Positions 24,197 to 33,300 of a stretch of 64,000 nucleotides of DNA are shown in pieces. The notes beneath the pieces were generated by a model, which was given only the letters and a program-made list of their open reading frames with translations, was not told the DNA's origin and searched no databases. The stretch is taken from positions 23,189 through 87,188 of the forward strand of contig JAUIGE010000029.1 of NCBI GenBank assembly GCA_030430205.1. Reading direction: 5' to 3'. The position numbers and the translations under genes are program-made. Positions within the stretch are counted from its first letter, which is position 1. Every line of letters starts with the position of its first letter. This DNA is from Bacteroidia bacterium. Its GTDB lineage: Bacteria; Bacteroidota; Bacteroidia; J057.

Positions 24197-25792
24197 ATGC
24201 ATTTCCACCACTATACCCTCCAACAACTGGCTGCAGCGATGAGCCAAACCTATTTGGGAGAGCAGGTGTATGCATGTTTTTCCCAAAACAAAAACGAGCT
24301 TGTCATTGAATTTGACAGCTTTTATCTGCGTATCGGCTGCCATACGCCCCAGACCTATATCATCCCTGTCAGCGAGTATACCAAGGCCCGCAAAAATGTA
24401 GTTGACCTTTTTCCTGAGCTTATCGGTCATAAGTTGGTGTCGGTACGGGTCGTGCCCTGGGAGCGGGTATTGATTCTGGAATTGGATAGAAACCGGCAGC
24501 TGATCTGCAAAATGCATGGCCCACAAGCCAATGTCATCCTGGCTAAGGCGGGAAAGCCGCTCAGGCTGTTTGTCAGGGAAAGGGAAAAAGATTGGGAATT
24601 TGAAGAAATACCGGGATTTTTTGAGGAGGAAAAATTGGCTTTAGCTGATCGGCAGGAGGCATGGAGCCTGAAAGCAGTATTGGACCAGCTCAGGCAGGTT
24701 TCGCCTGTTTTTGACAGGCAGTTTGCTGCCCGGGTATTTGCCTCTCTGGAGGAGGGCCTGTCTTTTGAAGCTGCGCTTCGGAAGGTGATCGGCGAAGCTC
24801 AGGACGAAACCTTTTTCATCCGGAAGGAAAACCATAAAATCAGGATGTACCTGTTTCAGCCGGAGGCTGAAGGGGAGATGATCGCCGTAAAAGGCGTAAT
24901 ACCGGCCTTGCAAGCCTATATGACGGCTCACTTTCAGTTTGAAAGCTACCGGAATTTTTACCAGCAGGTAAAAAAGGAAATTGCCAAACCCTACCAGAAA
25001 TTCCAGAAAATTCTGGCCTCCTACCAAAGAAATATTGACCAGCTGGAAGGCGAGCGCGATCCCGGTGAACTGGGAGATATATTGATGGCCAATCTGCATG
25101 TGCTGAAAATGGGAGAGGAGAAGGTGGTCCTGGATGATTTTTATACGGGAGAAAAAACCACGATTAAACTCAAGAAAAACCTCCCGCCTGCAGAGAATGC
25201 CGCTTATTATTATACGAAGCGAAAACAGCAAAAAGCCCGATTGAATTACCTCAAAAGCCAACTTGACGATATAGAGGATAAAATGCTGGATGCCCAGGAA
25301 GAATGGGAGTCCTTCAATGAACTTCCCAGCCCGGAAAATCTTCCTTTTGCCCCTGATGGCTTTAATACCCAAAAGCTGAGGGAAGTGAAAAAAGTATTGA
25401 AAAGATTGGCCAAAGAGCAGGAAGAGGAGGATAAAAAATCGCCTTTTCGCACCTTTTGCAAAGCAAACTATGACATCTTCGTTGGCAAAAGCGCCAAAAA
25501 TAACGATCTGCTCAGCTTCAAATTTGCCAATAAAGAAGACCTCTGGCTGCACGCCAAAGATGTGAGCGGCTCTCATGTCATCATTCGTCAAAAGCCCGGG
25601 CAAAATATCCCCGAAGCTGTGCTGGAATACGCTGCAGGCCTCGCCGCCTACTACTCCAAGCGCCGCATGGACAGCTTTGTGCCGGTGACCTATACGCCCC
25701 GAAAGTACATCCGCAAGCGCAAGGGCGACCCGCCGGGGATGGTGGTAGTAGAAAGAGAAGAGGTCATAATGGCTGAGCCTGTGAAATCTTAG
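24197..25792 (+). CDS. NFACT-family RNA-binding protein (FbpA/RqcH/Rqc2-like)
   Basis: A 531-residue NFACT protein. The N-terminal NFACT-N domain starts MHFHHYTLQQLAAAMSQTYL. A middle coiled-coil region follows (about 255-420; KRKQQKARLNYLKSQLDDIEDK). The C-terminal NFACT-R domain (DUF814) has FRTFCKANYDIFVGKSAKNNDLLSFK and EDLWLHAKDVSGSHVIIR, and ends with the basic TPRKYIRKRKGDPPG. RqcH members bind obstructed 50S subunits and add C-terminal alanine tails. Where those proteins have the DR motif needed for tRNA binding, this sequence reads WERVLILEL, with Glu for Asp, so tailing activity is uncertain. It is monocistronic upstream of nuoH. Confidence 0.88.
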   Translation: MHFHHYTLQQLAAAMSQTYLGEQVYACFSQNKNELVIEFDSFYLRIGCHTPQTYIIPVSEYTKARKNVVDLFPELIGHKLVSVRVVPWERVLILELDRNRQLICKMHGPQANVILAKAGKPLRLFVREREKDWEFEEIPGFFEEEKLALADRQEAWSLKAVLDQLRQVSPVFDRQFAARVFASLEEGLSFEAALRKVIGEAQDETFFIRKENHKIRMYLFQPEAEGEMIAVKGVIPALQAYMTAHFQFESYRNFYQQVKKEIAKPYQKFQKILASYQRNIDQLEGERDPGELGDILMANLHVLKMGEEKVVLDDFYTGEKTTIKLKKNLPPAENAAYYYTKRKQQKARLNYLKSQLDDIEDKMLDAQEEWESFNELPSPENLPFAPDGFNTQKLREVKKVLKRLAKEQEEEDKKSPFRTFCKANYDIFVGKSAKNNDLLSFKFANKEDLWLHAKDVSGSHVIIRQKPGQNIPEAVLEYAAGLAAYYSKRRMDSFVPVTYTPRKYIRKRKGDPPGMVVVEREEVIMAEPVKS

Positions 25793-25793
25793 G

Positions 25794-25823
25794 TTGTGCC
25801 TTGACAGTTAATTTGTAACTTTA
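25794..25823 (+). promoter_or_regulatory. Candidate promoter for nuoH
   Basis: TTG (25794-25796), a 19-bp spacer, then TAACTTTA (25816-25823), one base away from the Bacteroidota TAnnTTTG box with ideal spacing. It lies 53 bp before the nuoH ATG and begins just after the NFACT stop, suggesting nuoH has its own transcript. Confidence 0.45.
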
Positions 25824-25875
25824 CCCAGTCATCATTTTACCATTTTTTGGCCTATAATTTTTGGTTTGAAGGCTC

Positions 25876-26922
25876 ATGGATTTAACATCTGAAATTTTTC
25901 TCATATTCCCTGTTCTGCTCGTTATGCTGACTTGCGCAGCTTATGGATCGTATGCAGAGCGCCGCGTTGCAGCCCTTTTTCAGCAAAGGGTGGGTCCCAA
26001 CCGCGTAGGGCCTTTTGGCCTCTTACAACCACTGGCGGATGTACTGAAGCTCCTGATCAAGGAGGATATTACACCGGGCTCAGCCAATCGCTTTATACAT
26101 TTCCTCGCACCGGTGATCTCTGTGGCCATGGCCATGATCACTTTTGCGGTGATACCACTCGCCAAATTTGGCGATACGACCCTGGTTATCAGCGATATCA
26201 ACATCGGTATGTTGTTTTTGCTGGCGGTGACTTCGGTTTCAGTCTATGGCATCACCCTGGCGGGCTGGGCTTCGAATAGCAAATATTCTCTCCTGGGAGG
26301 ACTTCGGGCTTCTGCTCAGATGGTGAGCTATGAGTTGCCTATGGGACTTGCGGTGGTGAGCGTCATCCTGCTGACCAATGCCCGCATGGAAAGCGGAGCA
26401 GAGTTTCTCAATGTGAGCGCGATCGTAGAAGCGCAGCGCGGATGGTGGAATATCTTTGTAAATCCCCTCGGTTTTGTTATTTTCTTCATCTGTGCCCTGG
26501 CAGAGGCGAGCCGTACACCTTTTGACCTGATCGAAGCAGAGCAGGAACTGGTAGGTGGATTTCATACAGAATATAGCTCCATGAAGTTTGGCATGTTCAT
26601 GGTCATGGAGTTTTTGCACCTGGTGATTCCTCCGGCGATCATCACCACCCTTTTCCTGGGAGGTTACATAGGCCCTTTTGAAGGAGCCCTTGGTGTAGCC
26701 GATTGGGGATCTGCCTGGCAGATAGTCTGGGGAGTGGGTTGGTTTTTAGCAAAAACATTCACCATCTCTTTCGTGTTTATGTGGATCAGGTGGACACTGC
26801 CACGTTTCAAATACAATCAGTTGATGGACCTGGGGTGGAAGAAATTGCTTCCACTCGCATTGATAAATCTCTTCGTTATCGCGATAATTATTGCTGTTTT
26901 GGTCCACAATGGCTGGTTGTAA
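25876..26922 (+). CDS. nuoH: NADH-quinone oxidoreductase subunit H
   Basis: The membrane subunit of complex I that joins the quinone chamber to the proton-pumping arm. 348 aa, eight or so transmembrane segments. Conserved features: ERRVAALFQQRVGPNRVGPFGLLQPLADVLKL (29-60), the acidic loop EASRTPFDLIEAEQELVGGFHTEY, FVFMWIRWTLPRFKYNQLM and LINLFVIAIIIAVL at the end. The gene is complete with no missing key residue. None of the other thirteen nuo genes are adjacent, so in this genome nuoH is separated from the rest of the operon. Confidence 0.97.
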   Translation: MDLTSEIFLIFPVLLVMLTCAAYGSYAERRVAALFQQRVGPNRVGPFGLLQPLADVLKLLIKEDITPGSANRFIHFLAPVISVAMAMITFAVIPLAKFGDTTLVISDINIGMLFLLAVTSVSVYGITLAGWASNSKYSLLGGLRASAQMVSYELPMGLAVVSVILLTNARMESGAEFLNVSAIVEAQRGWWNIFVNPLGFVIFFICALAEASRTPFDLIEAEQELVGGFHTEYSSMKFGMFMVMEFLHLVIPPAIITTLFLGGYIGPFEGALGVADWGSAWQIVWGVGWFLAKTFTISFVFMWIRWTLPRFKYNQLMDLGWKKLLPLALINLFVIAIIIAVLVHNGWL

Positions 26923-26978
26923 GCCGCTGAAACATTCAGTAAGCTTATGCGTTTTATGGGAAGTCTTTAAAAAACACT

Positions 26979-29555
26979 ATGGATTCCAGCAATTTTTCCG
27001 AAAGAGTTAAAGAAGTAATTTCATACAGCCGGGAGGAAGCAATTCGTCTCGGCCATGACTATATAGGCCCTGAGCATTTGCTTCTAGGGCTGATCAGAGA
27101 GGGTGAAGGCATGGCCATCAAGGTGCTGGCCAATCTGGGAGTGGAGCTCTCACAGCTCAAAACGCATATAGAAAATGCCATCAAAGGCACAGTCACTACC
27201 ATCAATCTCACCAACCTTCCCCTCACCCGCCAGGCCGAAAAAGTTCTTAAAATCACACGCCTTGAAGCGAAGCTTCTGAAAAGCAAAATCATTGGTACAG
27301 AGCATCTTATCCTTTCTATTTTGAGGGAAGAAACCAATGTCGCCGCTCAGATACTCTCTCGCTTTGGCATATCTTACGAGACTATCCGCGGGGAGCTGGA
27401 GCAGCGTGAGCGAACTTCGTCTCCCCGTATGTCCCTTACAAACGAGCCATCAGAATCTTCAGAGATGAGTCCACAAGAAGGAAGACCACGTAAATCGCCT
27501 AAATCCAAAACCCCTGTTTTGGACAACTTTGGTCGCGACCTGACCAAAGCCGCAGAAGAAAACAAACTCGACCCCATCGTAGGGCGGGAAAAAGAAATCG
27601 AACGGGTAGCGCAGATCCTGAGTCGGCGTAAAAAGAACAACCCCGTCCTCATTGGCGAGCCCGGTGTCGGGAAAACCGCCATTGCCGAAGGCCTTGCCCT
27701 GCGCATCATCCAGCGCAAAGTCAGCAGGGTCCTCTATAACAAAAGGGTTGTTACCCTGGATATCGCTTCTCTCGTAGCAGGCACCAAGTATAGGGGCCAG
27801 TTTGAGGAGAGAATGAAAGCCGTGATGGCTGAGTTGGAGAAGTCTCCCGATGTCATCCTCTTTATAGATGAGCTTCACACCATCGTAGGTGCGGGAGGGG
27901 CATCCGGTTCTCTGGATGCTTCCAATATCTTCAAACCAGCCCTCGCCCGTGGCGAGATTCAGTGTATCGGCGCGACGACTCTTGATGAGTTCCGCCAGTA
28001 TATTGAGAAAGACGGCGCCCTAGACCGCCGGTTCCAGAAGGTGATGATAGAGCCTACCTCAGTAGATGAAACCCGCATCATCCTTGAAAACATTAAGTCG
28101 AAATACGAAGATCACCACAATGTCAATTATACACAGGAAGCCCTTGATGCATGTGTGAAGTTGAGTGATCGTTACATTTCTGATAGGTATTTCCCTGACA
28201 AAGCGATTGACGTTTTGGACGAGGCTGGCAGCCGCGTTCACATCACCAATATTCATGTTCCTAAAACCATACTGGACCTTGAAGCCAAGATAGAGGAGGT
28301 AAAAGAGCTGAAAAACAAGGTGGTCAAGAGCCAGAAATATGAGGAAGCTGCTCAGCTTCGTGACCAGGAAAAACAATTGCTGGAAAAGCTGGAACAAGCC
28401 AAAATCGAGTGGGAAGAGGAGACCAAGAATAAGCGCTACACAGTCAGTGATGACGATGTAGCTGCGGTAGTATCTATGATGACGGGCGTGCCTGTAACCA
28501 AAATCGCCGCTGGCGAGATGAGCCGCCTGGTTAAGATGGGGGATGACCTCAAAGGTGCCATCATCGGGCAAGACCCCGCCATTGATAAGTTGGTAAAAGC
28601 CATCAAACGCTCTCGCCTGGGACTCAAGGACCCCAACAAACCTATTGGTTCCTTTATCTTCCTGGGCCAGACAGGTGTCGGTAAAACCGAATTGGCGAAG
28701 GTGCTCGCTCGCAGCATGTTTGACTCTGATGATGCACTGATTCGCCTGGATATGAGTGAATACATGGAAAAATTCACTGTCTCCCGCCTGATCGGAGCGC
28801 CTCCCGGATATGTGGGATATGAAGAAGGGGGACAGTTGACAGAGAAAGTACGTCGCCGTCCTTATTCCGTCATCCTGCTGGATGAGATTGAAAAAGCGCA
28901 TCCTGATATTTTCAATATCATGCTTCAGGTATTGGATGATGGTTTGTTGACAGATGGTCTCGGTCGCAAAATTGATTTCAAAAACTGTATCATCATCATG
29001 ACTTCCAATGTGGGGGTCAAGGAGTTGAAAAACTTTGGTTCAGGCGTGGGCTTTTCTACTTCTTCGAAGCAGGAATCCTCCTACGAAGCCATGCGCAGCA
29101 CCATCGAAGGCGCCATGCGCAAGGTATTCCGTCCGGAGTTTTTGAACAGAATAGATGAGGTCATCATCTTCAATGAATTGGAGATGGAGCATATCATGGA
29201 GATCATTGATCTGCAGTTGCGCTCTGTTTTTGGGCGAATTGAAGAGAAAGGCTTTGCGATAAAATTGACTGATTCTGCGAAAGAGTTCATCGCTGAAAAA
29301 GGCTTTGACAAGCAGTATGGTGCCCGTCCACTCAACCGCGCACTCCAGAAATACCTCGAAGACCCCATCGCTGATGAAATCCTCAGAGGAGTTGCCAAAG
29401 AAGGGGATACCCTACTGGTAGATATGGAAGAAGGGGCTGAGCAGGTGAGTATCAAAGTAGAAAAAGGAAATATTTCTTTGGGCAAGAAAAAAACCAAAAA
29501 GAGTCCGACGCTTGAAAAAGAGAAGGACCCGGATGCGCCCGAAGAAACAGAATAA
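26979..29555 (+). CDS. clpC: ATP-dependent Clp protease ATP-binding subunit ClpC
   Basis: A hexameric AAA+ unfoldase that feeds ClpP. At 858 aa it is slightly longer than Bacillus ClpC. Two N-terminal Clp_N repeats (about 1-145), a linker, and D1 with Walker A GEPGVGKT (226-233) and Walker [11 protein letters not shown]. The middle domain holds a UVR-like [20 protein letters not shown], which distinguishes ClpC from ClpB. D2 has [12 protein letters not shown] (about 565) and [15 protein letters not shown], and the small C-terminal domain contains [13 protein letters not shown]. The charged tail (after about 830) is low complexity. The start [20 protein letters not shown] is canonical. The CoA-binding protein gene follows after 15 bp. 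Confidence 0.97.
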   Translation: MDSSNFSERVKEVISYSREEAIRLGHDYIGPEHLLLGLIREGEGMAIKVLANLGVELSQLKTHIENAIKGTVTTINLTNLPLTRQAEKVLKITRLEAKLLKSKIIGTEHLILSILREETNVAAQILSRFGISYETIRGELEQRERTSSPRMSLTNEPSESSEMSPQEGRPRKSPKSKTPVLDNFGRDLTKAAEENKLDPIVGREKEIERVAQILSRRKKNNPVLIGEPGVGKTAIAEGLALRIIQRKVSRVLYNKRVVTLDIASLVAGTKYRGQFEERMKAVMAELEKSPDVILFIDELHTIVGAGGASGSLDASNIFKPALARGEIQCIGATTLDEFRQYIEKDGALDRRFQKVMIEPTSVDETRIILENIKSKYEDHHNVNYTQEALDACVKLSDRYISDRYFPDKAIDVLDEAGSRVHITNIHVPKTILDLEAKIEEVKELKNKVVKSQKYEEAAQLRDQEKQLLEKLEQAKIEWEEETKNKRYTVSDDDVAAVVSMMTGVPVTKIAAGEMSRLVKMGDDLKGAIIGQDPAIDKLVKAIKRSRLGLKDPNKPIGSFIFLGQTGVGKTELAKVLARSMFDSDDALIRLDMSEYMEKFTVSRLIGAPPGYVGYEEGGQLTEKVRRRPYSVILLDEIEKAHPDIFNIMLQVLDDGLLTDGLGRKIDFKNCIIIMTSNVGVKELKNFGSGVGFSTSSKQESSYEAMRSTIEGAMRKVFRPEFLNRIDEVIIFNELEMEHIMEIIDLQLRSVFGRIEEKGFAIKLTDSAKEFIAEKGFDKQYGARPLNRALQKYLEDPIADEILRGVAKEGDTLLVDMEEGAEQVSIKVEKGNISLGKKKTKKSPTLEKEKDPDAPEETE

Positions 29556-29570
29556 AGGAATGTATATTCC

Positions 29571-29939
29571 ATGAATAAAACGACATTAGTTGTTGGTGCG
29601 TCTCTTAATCCCGCCAGGTATTCTTATCTAGCCATTCAAAGGCTGGTTTCTCATAAGCAGGCTGTCATGGCCTACGGCCTGAGAAAAGGAGAAGTCGCTG
29701 GCGTCGCCATAGAGACGGACCAACATTTTTTTTTGGATAAAGATATCCAGACCATCACCCTCTATGTGGGGGCCGAGAGACAGGCCCCACTCTACGATTG
29801 GATTCTCCAATTGAACCCCCAGCGGGTTATTTTTAACCCGGGGACAGAAAATCCTGAATTTGAAAATCGCCTGCGCAATGCAGGGGTAGAAGTGCTGGAG
29901 GCATGTACTTTGGTGATGCTTTCTACAGGACAGTATTAG
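29571..29939 (+). CDS. CoA-binding domain protein
   Basis: A 122-residue single-domain protein of the CoA_binding_2 family: Rossmann-like TTLVVGASLNPARYSYLAIQRL, VMAYGLRKGEVAGV, TITLYVGAERQAPLYDWIL, RVIFNPGTENPEFENRLRNAGVEVLEACTLVML. Such proteins correspond to the isolated CoA-binding domain of succinyl-CoA synthetase-like enzymes; the physiological role is unknown. It starts 15 bp after clpC and is followed 48 bp later by apaG, so the three genes may be co-transcribed. Confidence 0.88.
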   Translation: MNKTTLVVGASLNPARYSYLAIQRLVSHKQAVMAYGLRKGEVAGVAIETDQHFFLDKDIQTITLYVGAERQAPLYDWILQLNPQRVIFNPGTENPEFENRLRNAGVEVLEACTLVMLSTGQY

Positions 29940-29987
29940 GCCATTCGGGTGCTTTTTCTTAATTTTTCGCAGGAATATAGCATTCAA

Positions 29988-30383
29988 ATGGAAAACACAG
30001 TCTCAAAAATCACAGAAGGCATCCGCGTAAGTGTACGCCCCTCCTACCAAATGGAGGAGTCTTCCCCCCAACAACATTATTACCTCTTTGCCTATGAGGT
30101 AGAAATCAGAAATGAATCTGCCGAAAAAGTACAGCTCATGAGCCGTGAGTGGCACATCACCGATGGGGTAGGGAGCGAGCGCTATGTGCAGGGAGATGGC
30201 GTCATTGGCGAACAGCCAATACTGGAGCCCGGCGCATCGCATAGATACCTGAGTTATTGCGATTTTAAAACCTTTGCCGGCCGCATGGCGGGATTTTATT
30301 ATATGCACCGCTTTTCAGATGGCAGGAGCCTCCGGGTAGAAATCCCGGAATTTGAGATGGTCGCTCCTTTTATCCAGAATTAA
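29988..30383 (+). CDS. apaG: ApaG domain protein
   Basis: 131 aa, fibronectin-III-like beta sandwich. Seen: GIRVSVRPSYQMEESSPQQHYYLFAYEVEIRN, VQLMSREWHITDG, VQGDGVIGEQPILEPGASHRYLSYCDF, GRMAGFYYMHRFSDG, all typical of ApaG. In Salmonella the gene affects Co2+ resistance and Mg2+ efflux; in Bacteroidota the role is unproven. The ATG at 29988 is taken as start; a GTG at 29949 would add 13 hydrophobic residues with no homology. It converges on the giant protease gene 10 bp away. Confidence 0.93.
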   Translation: MENTVSKITEGIRVSVRPSYQMEESSPQQHYYLFAYEVEIRNESAEKVQLMSREWHITDGVGSERYVQGDGVIGEQPILEPGASHRYLSYCDFKTFAGRMAGFYYMHRFSDGRSLRVEIPEFEMVAPFIQN

Positions 30384-30393
30384 AAAACGATTC

Positions 30394-33300
30394 TTATTTA
30401 TATTCTATCTCCCGATTGTAGGTCCCTTCCCCATCCGTAATCTGGATGATGTATTTTCCTTTGTCGAAAAAACTGAGGTCTAGCGTCTGCTCAAACTTGC
30501 CTTCTTCCAACACCAGGAAGTCAGATAAAACGGTTGTTCCATCCTTGTCCAACATCCTGAATTTCATCATCATATCCCTGCCTGTTTCGATAGCAATGGT
30601 TATTTGCCCTGTGGTGGTAGTTTCCGGGAAAATGCGGATGCCGCTTTCGTCGAGTAATTCTTCCAGGTCACTGCTATTTCCTACGCGGATTGTCCTGGTC
30701 ATTTCTGCGACACAGACCCCATCCGATACCAGCATAAGCACTTCATAATTGCCCTCTTTGGTGTAGATATGTGAAGGGTTTTGCTGAGTGGAGGTTCCCT
30801 CGTCCCCGAAGTCCCATTCCCATTGAGAGGCTTTGCCTTCTGTGAGATCCTTAAAGGTGATGATACCATCCTGCGTCGCCAGGTCAATCTCGGTCAGAGA
30901 GGAGCTGAAATCTGCGCGCAGGCTGCGCACATCCACGCGCAGCTTTGCTGTGTCGAGGCAACCCGTCTCATCGCGTCCGATGACGCGGTAGGTGGCGGAT
31001 TGCTTCGGCCGTGCCGCAGCCTGGGGGCCGGAAGTCTGGGGCCGCAGGCCCTCAGCAGGAAGCCATTGCTCAGCTTTGCCATTCTCCAACTTGAGTGTGA
31101 TCTCCTCGCCTGCGCAGATGCTGGAAGCCGATGATGTCAATTCGAGCTTTCCGCTTCCTTTGACTTCGATGGTGGCCGAGCCCTCCATGGCACAGCCTTC
31201 CTCGCTGGTGCTTCTCACCGTATAGGTAGTGGTCTTGAGGGGTCTGACAAAAGCAAGACTGCCAGAGACCTCTGTCAGGCCCTGGATGGCATCCCAACGG
31301 TAGATGACACTGCCAGAAGCCTGTAGCTCCACCAGCTCACCTGCGCATACACGCTGGGTAGGAGGTGTTACTTTCAACGGCTTGATGTCGCCAACATGCA
31401 CCGTCACAGAGGCGGTAGCAGGGCATCCACCGGCATTGTCGCTGGAGACGGTATAGGTCGTGGTCTGTTTGGGGCTAGCGACTATTTTGTTGCCTGAAGT
31501 TGTACTCAGGCCTTCAGCTGGTTCCCAGCGATAGGTACTGCCGCCGCTGGCTTCCAGCGTGGTGGATTGGCCTACGCAGATATCTGCCCTGGCAGGACTG
31601 ACAGACAAGGCTTCGCCTCTGTTTACCTTGAGGTTTATTTTTGCTTCTCCTTTGCAGCCAAAACCATCTTTGCCGATAAGGGTGTAAAGGGTACTTTCGC
31701 GGGCTGTAACGCGCATTTTTTGATCAGAAATACGGGTAAAATCGCCTTCGGGAAGCCACTGATAGGTGATACCTCCTTCCGCTTCCAACTCGACTGTCTC
31801 ACCGGCACAGACATTATTTTTTGAAGCTATTAATTTGATAGATGGAGCAGCTTTGACCTGAATGATGGCCTCGTCTTCGCTCATACAGCCAAAGGCGTCT
31901 TTTGCCTGAAGGACAAAACTGGTACTTGCTTTTGGGGAAATGGTCAATTCCGTGCCTTCACCGATTTTGACATCATTGTCATCCAACCAAATGTAGCTGC
32001 TCGCTCCCCCCGCCGTGAGTTTTACCTGCTCGCCGGCGCAGATAGAGCCTGTTTTGGAAATGATTCTTCCTTTATTGCCTGTTCCCTGTACTTCAACACG
32101 GATTTTCGCTGAGCTTTTACAGCCGTTTTCGTCTGTTGCAGCAACCTGATAGACGATGTTCTGATCCGGAGAAGCCGTTACCCGGCTACCCGTCAGGCTG
32201 CTCAGGTCTGCATCCGGCGACCAGCGGTAGATGCTGGCTCCTTCAGCCATCAATTCCACTTTTTCTCCGGCACAAATCCTTTTGACCGAATCTGCCACCC
32301 GAACCGGTGATCCTCTGCGGACATTGACAAAACTTCTGCGCACGATCTCATCTTTTCCATTGCAGCCGACCACGCGCAGGATTACATCATAATTACCCGG
32401 CAGGTAATAGGTGATTTCGGGATTTTGATCCGAAGAACGGGCAGGCATGCCCCCGGCAAATTCCCAGTAGTAGGTGGTCGCATTGAGGGAACGATCGAGA
32501 AATTTGACGCTTTCGCCTACACAAGCCTGGGTATTTTCCATGGAAAAACCTGCTACCGGTGGTTGGTTGGAGGCGACATTGATTTGTACATTTTCTCTGA
32601 TCACGCAGCCAAATTTATCTTCTGCACGCACAGTGTAGACCGTGCTTTGGGTAGGTCGTGCCTCGACTATCGGCCCAAAATTGGTGTTGAGGCCCGTGCG
32701 GGGCAACCACGAATAAGAGGCTGCGCCTTCCACATTGATCTGGGCACGCATGCCCGGGCAAAGAGTGGGATGAGAGACAGATATATTAAGTTTGGTTTCA
32801 GGTGGGACTTTCACGCGTATGCGTGCTGTATCCGTGCAGCCGGAGGCATTATAGCCGATGGCAGTGTAGACAGTGCTTCTGCGCGGATTGATGGGAACGA
32901 CAGATCCCTGGGTGATAGGCAGGCCTTCGGCAGGCAACCAGCGGAAACTGCTGGCACCGCTCAACACCAATTCTGTGGTGGTGCCTGCACAAACGAGGTA
33001 CTCGTTTTGGCTGCTGATCACCTTGGGTTTGGGCTTGGCCGTAATCGTCACATCTGCTCGCGAAGAGCAACCCAAAGAGCCTGTGCTTACTGTATAAGTT
33101 GTTGTTTGAGAGGGTGTTACCAATATCTCTTCTCCTTCGAATGCTTCACGTCCTGTGCTGGAAATCCAGCGATATGCCTCCGCTCCGGTAGCGCGTATGC
33201 GCACAGCTTCTCCCGGACAGATTTCTGTCTTTTCTGCTTTGGCATAAACAGGTGGAACCTCTTCCACCTTCACGGTGATGGTGCGGTTGAATTCGCATCC

